From contig NZ_JAAKDT010000002.1 of the NCBI RefSeq assembly GCF_011038785.1, positions 124,001 to 188,000 on the forward strand: a stretch of DNA of 64,000 nucleotides, read 5' to 3'. Under the pieces are notes generated by a model. That model was not told the DNA's origin, did not search any database, and saw nothing but the letters and a program-made list of their open reading frames with translations. Position 1 is the first letter of the stretch. The number at the start of each line of letters is the position of its first letter. This document shows positions 60,935-64,000 of this stretch, piece after piece. This DNA is from Parabacteroides sp. ZJ-118 (GTDB taxonomy: Bacteria > Bacteroidota > Bacteroidia > Bacteroidales > Tannerellaceae). The translations under genes and the position numbers were made by a program.

Positions 60935-62080
60935 ATGAAGTGGTTATGTCTATTGATTGGTATGGCAGGCTTGCAGGCCGGTTGTGTGGAGGGCGAGGAT
61001 ACGATGGACGGTGGGGATGGCATGAACTGGCCGTTTTTCCGTGGCAACGCTTCCCTGAGCGGATATACGGATCGGTCTCTTCCAAGGAATCCTTCCTTGC
61101 TATGGAGTTATAAGAGCGGAGTTCGTACGGTATCTTCCCCAATCGTCTATGGGGGAACTACCTATTGGTGCGACAAGAAAGGGCAAGTCCGGGGGATCGG
61201 TTTGGAGGGGAAAGAGACTTTTATTTACGACTTGGGCTCGCCCGTGGAGGCTACTCCGATGGTGCACGACTCGGTCTTGTATATCGGCCGGATGGATGGA
61301 TGGATGAGTGCGATCTCGCTGGAGACCTGCGACACGCTATGGAACTTCGAGACGATGGGGCAGATCTCTGCCTCCCCGAACCGGGTGGGTTTCGAGGGAC
61401 GGAAGGCGATCGTATTCGGTAGCTATGATAACTACTTGTATTGTGTGGACGAGCGGACGGGACAAGAGATCAACCGCTTTGAGTCTGGCTATTATTTGAA
61501 CGGGGCGGTGGCTTTGTGGAAGAAGCATGTGCTGTTCGGGGGATGCGACTCCTGGATACGGGTCATTGATTGCAAGACCGGTATGCGCACAGATTCCCTC
61601 TTGATAGATGCTTATGTCCCGGCCTCGCCCGCTATCCGGGGCGACTATGCGTATGTGGGCGACTATGCGGGGGACATTTATGAGTTAAACCTGGAAGGCG
61701 GAAAGATTACCCGGCAACGAAAGGTATTCGTGGCGACGGATGAGGGAGGCTCTTTCGTCTCGGTGCCTGCCGTTACGAACGACAGGCTGTATGTTTTGTC
61801 TGGCGATCGTCATTTATATGCGATCGACAGGATCGATGGGACGGTGAGCTGGAAGTATCTCTTGAAGGGTCGCGTCGGGGAAAGCTCACCGGTAGTGTGC
61901 TCCGACAAGGTGATTGTATGCACGAAGACGGGCATCGTCTCCATCTTGGATGCAAAGAGTGGAGTGTTGGAATGGGAATATGATACGGGCGAGCAGATCA
62001 TAGGCTCTCCGGCTATCATCAAGGATCATTTCTTCATCCTCACAGCGAAGGGGACGTTGTTTTGTTTTGGAAATAATTAA
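60935..62080 (+). CDS. PQQ-like beta-propeller lipoprotein
   Basis: A 381-residue protein with a lipoprotein signal (WLCLLIGMAGLQAGC, lipobox LQAGC at about residues 11-15 of that stretch) followed by acidic residues (VEGEDTMDGG), which fits surface export in Bacteroidota. The propeller opens WPFFRGNASLSGY and repeats LEGKETFIYD, METCDTLWNFE-like units, RTGQEINRFE, IDGTVSWKYL and KSGVLEWEYD. The last of four propellers in the operon. It could be a surface or outer membrane partner of the exported ferredoxin. Confidence 0.82.
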   Translation: MKWLCLLIGMAGLQAGCVEGEDTMDGGDGMNWPFFRGNASLSGYTDRSLPRNPSLLWSYKSGVRTVSSPIVYGGTTYWCDKKGQVRGIGLEGKETFIYDLGSPVEATPMVHDSVLYIGRMDGWMSAISLETCDTLWNFETMGQISASPNRVGFEGRKAIVFGSYDNYLYCVDERTGQEINRFESGYYLNGAVALWKKHVLFGGCDSWIRVIDCKTGMRTDSLLIDAYVPASPAIRGDYAYVGDYAGDIYELNLEGGKITRQRKVFVATDEGGSFVSVPAVTNDRLYVLSGDRHLYAIDRIDGTVSWKYLLKGRVGESSPVVCSDKVIVCTKTGIVSILDAKSGVLEWEYDTGEQIIGSPAIIKDHFFILTAKGTLFCFGNN

Positions 62081-62118
62081 ACATATGGCGGGCAGTGACG
62101 TGTAAAATAAGAGGATAT

Positions 62119-62787
62119 ATGGCATTGATAGAATTACAGGGAATAGAGAAAAGCTATCGGGACGGCGAGAATCGTCTGAACCATGTGCTGAGAGGTGTGA
62201 ATCTGGAGCTGGAGGATGGTGAGTTTATCGCCGTCAAGGGAGCTTCGGGTTCGGGGAAGACCACCCTGCTGCGGATACTTGGTGCCGCAGAGCTTCCGGA
62301 CAAGGGCACTTACCGGATGGGGAATATGGAGGTGCGAGACCTAGACTGCTTGCACATCGTGCGTAACAAGGACATCGGCTTCGTCTTTCAGGATTATCGC
62401 CTGATGCCGCAATACACGGTGTTGCAGAATATCCTGCTTCCCACCTTGGCCACCGCCGACGAGAGCCGTCCGGAAGAGGTGGAATACGCACGTCGGTTGA
62501 TGGAACTCACCCATATATCTGCGCTGGCCGACCAATATCCCGCCACCTTGTCGGGAGGCGAGGCAAGCCGGGCGGCCATCTGCCGGGCCTTGATACGTAA
62601 ACCCCTGTTGCTACTGGCCGACGAGCCTACCGGACAGCTCGACCGTGCGAACGCCTTGAACATCGTATCCCTCTTCGTTGAGATCAACCGAAGCTTGGGG
62701 ACGACCATCGTAATGGTGACACACTCCGACGAGACCGCGTCGTTCGCCCGCCGTATCCTAACGCTGGAGGGAGGAATCTTACGATGA
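62119..62787 (+). CDS. LolD/MacB-type ABC transporter ATP-binding protein
   Basis: About 222 residues from the ATG at 62119 (MALIELQGIEKSYRDG); a GTG at 62095 gives a longer frame. Walker A is GASGSGKTTLL, then the Q-loop FVFQDYRLMPQ, the signature LSGGEASR (an uncommon A in place of Q), Walker B LLLADEPTGQLD and the H-loop VTHSDE. This is the MacB/LolD/FtsE-type family that works with large FtsX-like permeases. It overlaps the permease gene by 4 nt. It may export the terpenoid product or a lipoprotein partner. Confidence 0.92.
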   Translation: MALIELQGIEKSYRDGENRLNHVLRGVNLELEDGEFIAVKGASGSGKTTLLRILGAAELPDKGTYRMGNMEVRDLDCLHIVRNKDIGFVFQDYRLMPQYTVLQNILLPTLATADESRPEEVEYARRLMELTHISALADQYPATLSGGEASRAAICRALIRKPLLLLADEPTGQLDRANALNIVSLFVEINRSLGTTIVMVTHSDETASFARRILTLEGGILR

Positions 62788-64000
62788 GGCAACGACAGCT
62801 TTTGTATCGGAACATATGCTATTTCGCCCGTTATTACCGCTTGGTGGCCGTGGCGGCGGCGATCACCGTGGCCGTCATCGTAGGCAGTCTGGTCGTCGGT
62901 GATTCGGTTCGCATGACGTTGGTCCGGCGGGTTACGGAGCGCTTGGGAGATACCGAGACGGTTATCTTTTCCCGTAACTCTTTTATATCTGACTTGATCC
63001 TTTCCGCTTCCCCACTGAGAGAATCAGCTCGGGGAGTTTTGCTGACCGACGGTTTTATCTCCCGTGGCGGCAGGTTGGTTCCCGTGTCCGTATGGGGTGT
63101 CGATGATCTTTCGCTGCCGGAAGGCTCGGCCAAGATCAACCCGGCTTTGTCGGAGGAGCTGGACTTAGAGGCTTCCGAGGATCTGGTGCTTCGCCTGCCG
63201 GCTACTGGCATGGTTCCGTCTGGCTCTCTTTTTGTGACCAAGAACTATACGACCAGCCTGCGCTTGTTCAACGGGGGGATCCTCTCGGTGGAAGAGGGCG
63301 GCAACCTGAGTTTTAGGAATGAGCAAACACTCCCCCTTAACGTCTTCGTGAGCCGGAAGTTCTTGGCGGAAGCGCTGGACGTGGAGGGAAAGATCAACTT
63401 GATACGGACGGACAGACAGGTATCCTCTACGGAATTGGACAGTATATGGAATCCCGGCTTATCCGGGCTGGAGATACGGCGAAAAGCGGACTTTACGGAG
63501 ATCTCTTCCGACCGGATATTCTTGCTAGGGCAGGCCGTGGAAACGATCTGCCGGGATAACCCAACTTCGAACCGCCTGTTCTCCTACCTGGCCAATTCCA
63601 TAGAGCGGGAAGGTGTTGCCTCGATCCCTTATTCCTTCATTACCGCCATGGATCGCTATAAGAATCATACCCTCGGGAAGGACGAGGTATTGCTGTCCGA
63701 TTATGCCGCCGGTCGCTTGGGCGTGCAGCCGGGCGATACCTTGCGGATAAGCTATTATAAATCGGAGGGATTGAAGCGGCTGGGCGAAGATACCCTCCGG
63801 CTACGGGTGAGACAAATCGTCCCCCTCTCCGAATGGCTGGCCGACGGTTCCTTGAGCGCCGATTTTCCCGGCCTTTCCGACGTGGAGCGATGCACGGACT
63901 GGGATAGCGATCTCCCCATCGATATGGATCGGATCACCGACGAGGATGAACGCTATTGGAACCTATACCGTAGCGCCCCGAAAGCGATCGTGGCCTACGA
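62784..64000 (+). CDS. FtsX/MacB-type ABC permease (5' part, runs off the right edge)
   Basis: At least 405 residues are visible and the frame is still open at the last base. The N-terminus has one hydrophobic helix (LVAVAAAITVAVIVGSLVVG) and then a long periplasmic domain that continues to the edge (SVRMTLVRRVTERLG, YSFITAMDRYKN, GVQPGDTLRISYY). This is the start of the MacB/FtsX layout, where the remaining three or more helices lie at the C-terminus outside the window. It is translationally coupled to the ATPase by an ATGA overlap. The operon therefore continues to the right. Confidence 0.85.
   Translation, partial: MRQRQLLYRNICYFARYYRLVAVAAAITVAVIVGSLVVGDSVRMTLVRRVTERLGDTETVIFSRNSFISDLILSASPLRESARGVLLTDGFISRGGRLVPVSVWGVDDLSLPEGSAKINPALSEELDLEASEDLVLRLPATGMVPSGSLFVTKNYTTSLRLFNGGILSVEEGGNLSFRNEQTLPLNVFVSRKFLAEALDVEGKINLIRTDRQVSSTELDSIWNPGLSGLEIRRKADFTEISSDRIFLLGQAVETICRDNPTSNRLFSYLANSIEREGVASIPYSFITAMDRYKNHTLGKDEVLLSDYAAGRLGVQPGDTLRISYYKSEGLKRLGEDTLRLRVRQIVPLSEWLADGSLSADFPGLSDVERCTDWDSDLPIDMDRITDEDERYWNLYRSAPKAIVAY

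Noticed and set aside
45242-64000. Reading the large operon as a hopanoid cluster or as complex I
   Set aside because: There is no squalene synthase, hpnC/D/E or HpnH-type N-terminus for hopanoids, and no Nuo membrane subunits or NuoB/C/D/I for complex I. Only separate parts resemble these systems.
1-64000. CRISPR array, tRNA, rRNA, insertion sequence or prophage
   Set aside because: No spaced direct repeats, cloverleaf sequences, rRNA sequence, transposase or phage structural genes were recognised on either strand. The 42-bp array has no spacers.

Overview
The window reads as chromosomal DNA of a gut Bacteroidales bacterium, most likely Parabacteroides (P. distasonis group). Supporting signs are promoters of the Bacteroidota type (TTTG, about 19-20 nt, TAnnTTTG), type IX secretion genes porU and porV, SusD-free core gene neighbourhoods, an O-glycosylation-type sequon pattern in surface proteins, and two large paralogous surface proteins ending in a DUF6383-like domain, one of them behind a 39-bp inverted repeat promoter switch. 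This matches the phase-variable S-layer glycoproteins reported from P. distasonis. No rRNA, tRNA, insertion sequence or CRISPR array was seen.

Layout: 1-15.5 kb is mostly housekeeping: the 5' part of dnaE, a nitronate monooxygenase-like flavoprotein, a phosphate porin with a PstS-like binding protein, lpxH with a DUF59 protein, an outer membrane barrel, radC, efp, mgtE-rsmA, a YbhN-like flippase and pepD. From 15.5 to 19.5 kb there is a non-coding stretch with the invertible promoter (OFF orientation here) and the first S-layer-like gene. From 19.6 to 34.9 kb come rex, an FAH-family enzyme, porU, porV, ispF, a small HTH gene, a lipoprotein, a SUI1-like factor, an AddA-like helicase-nuclease, psd-pssA, tadA, YraN, an MmcQ-like protein and birA. 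From 35.1 to 38.4 kb lies the second S-layer-like gene, behind the same promoter sequence in the ON direction and without flanking repeats. From 38.5 to 44.4 kb come parA-parB-DUF5683-mltD and a LytS/LytTR two-component pair.

The most unusual region runs from 45.2 kb past the right edge: at least 15 tightly packed same-strand genes. They encode a double [4Fe-4S] protein, a radical SAM enzyme, a DUF116 domain fused to a polyprenyl diphosphate synthase, two terpene cyclase-like alpha/alpha-barrel proteins (the larger with a DxDD class II acid motif), four beta-propeller proteins, an exported ferredoxin, a NapH/NosR-like membrane polyferredoxin, a NuoE-NuoF-ferredoxin fusion, a NuoG-like 2Fe-2S/4Fe-4S protein and an ABC transporter. 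Taken together this looks like a pathway that builds a cyclised isoprenoid and couples it with an NADH-to-periplasm electron route whose terminal acceptor is not visible. I do not recognise it as a described system.

Links between regions: PorU and PorV are the sortase and shuttle of type IX secretion, and the conserved C-termini of both S-layer-like proteins look like type IX sorting domains, so the window may hold both cargo and machinery.
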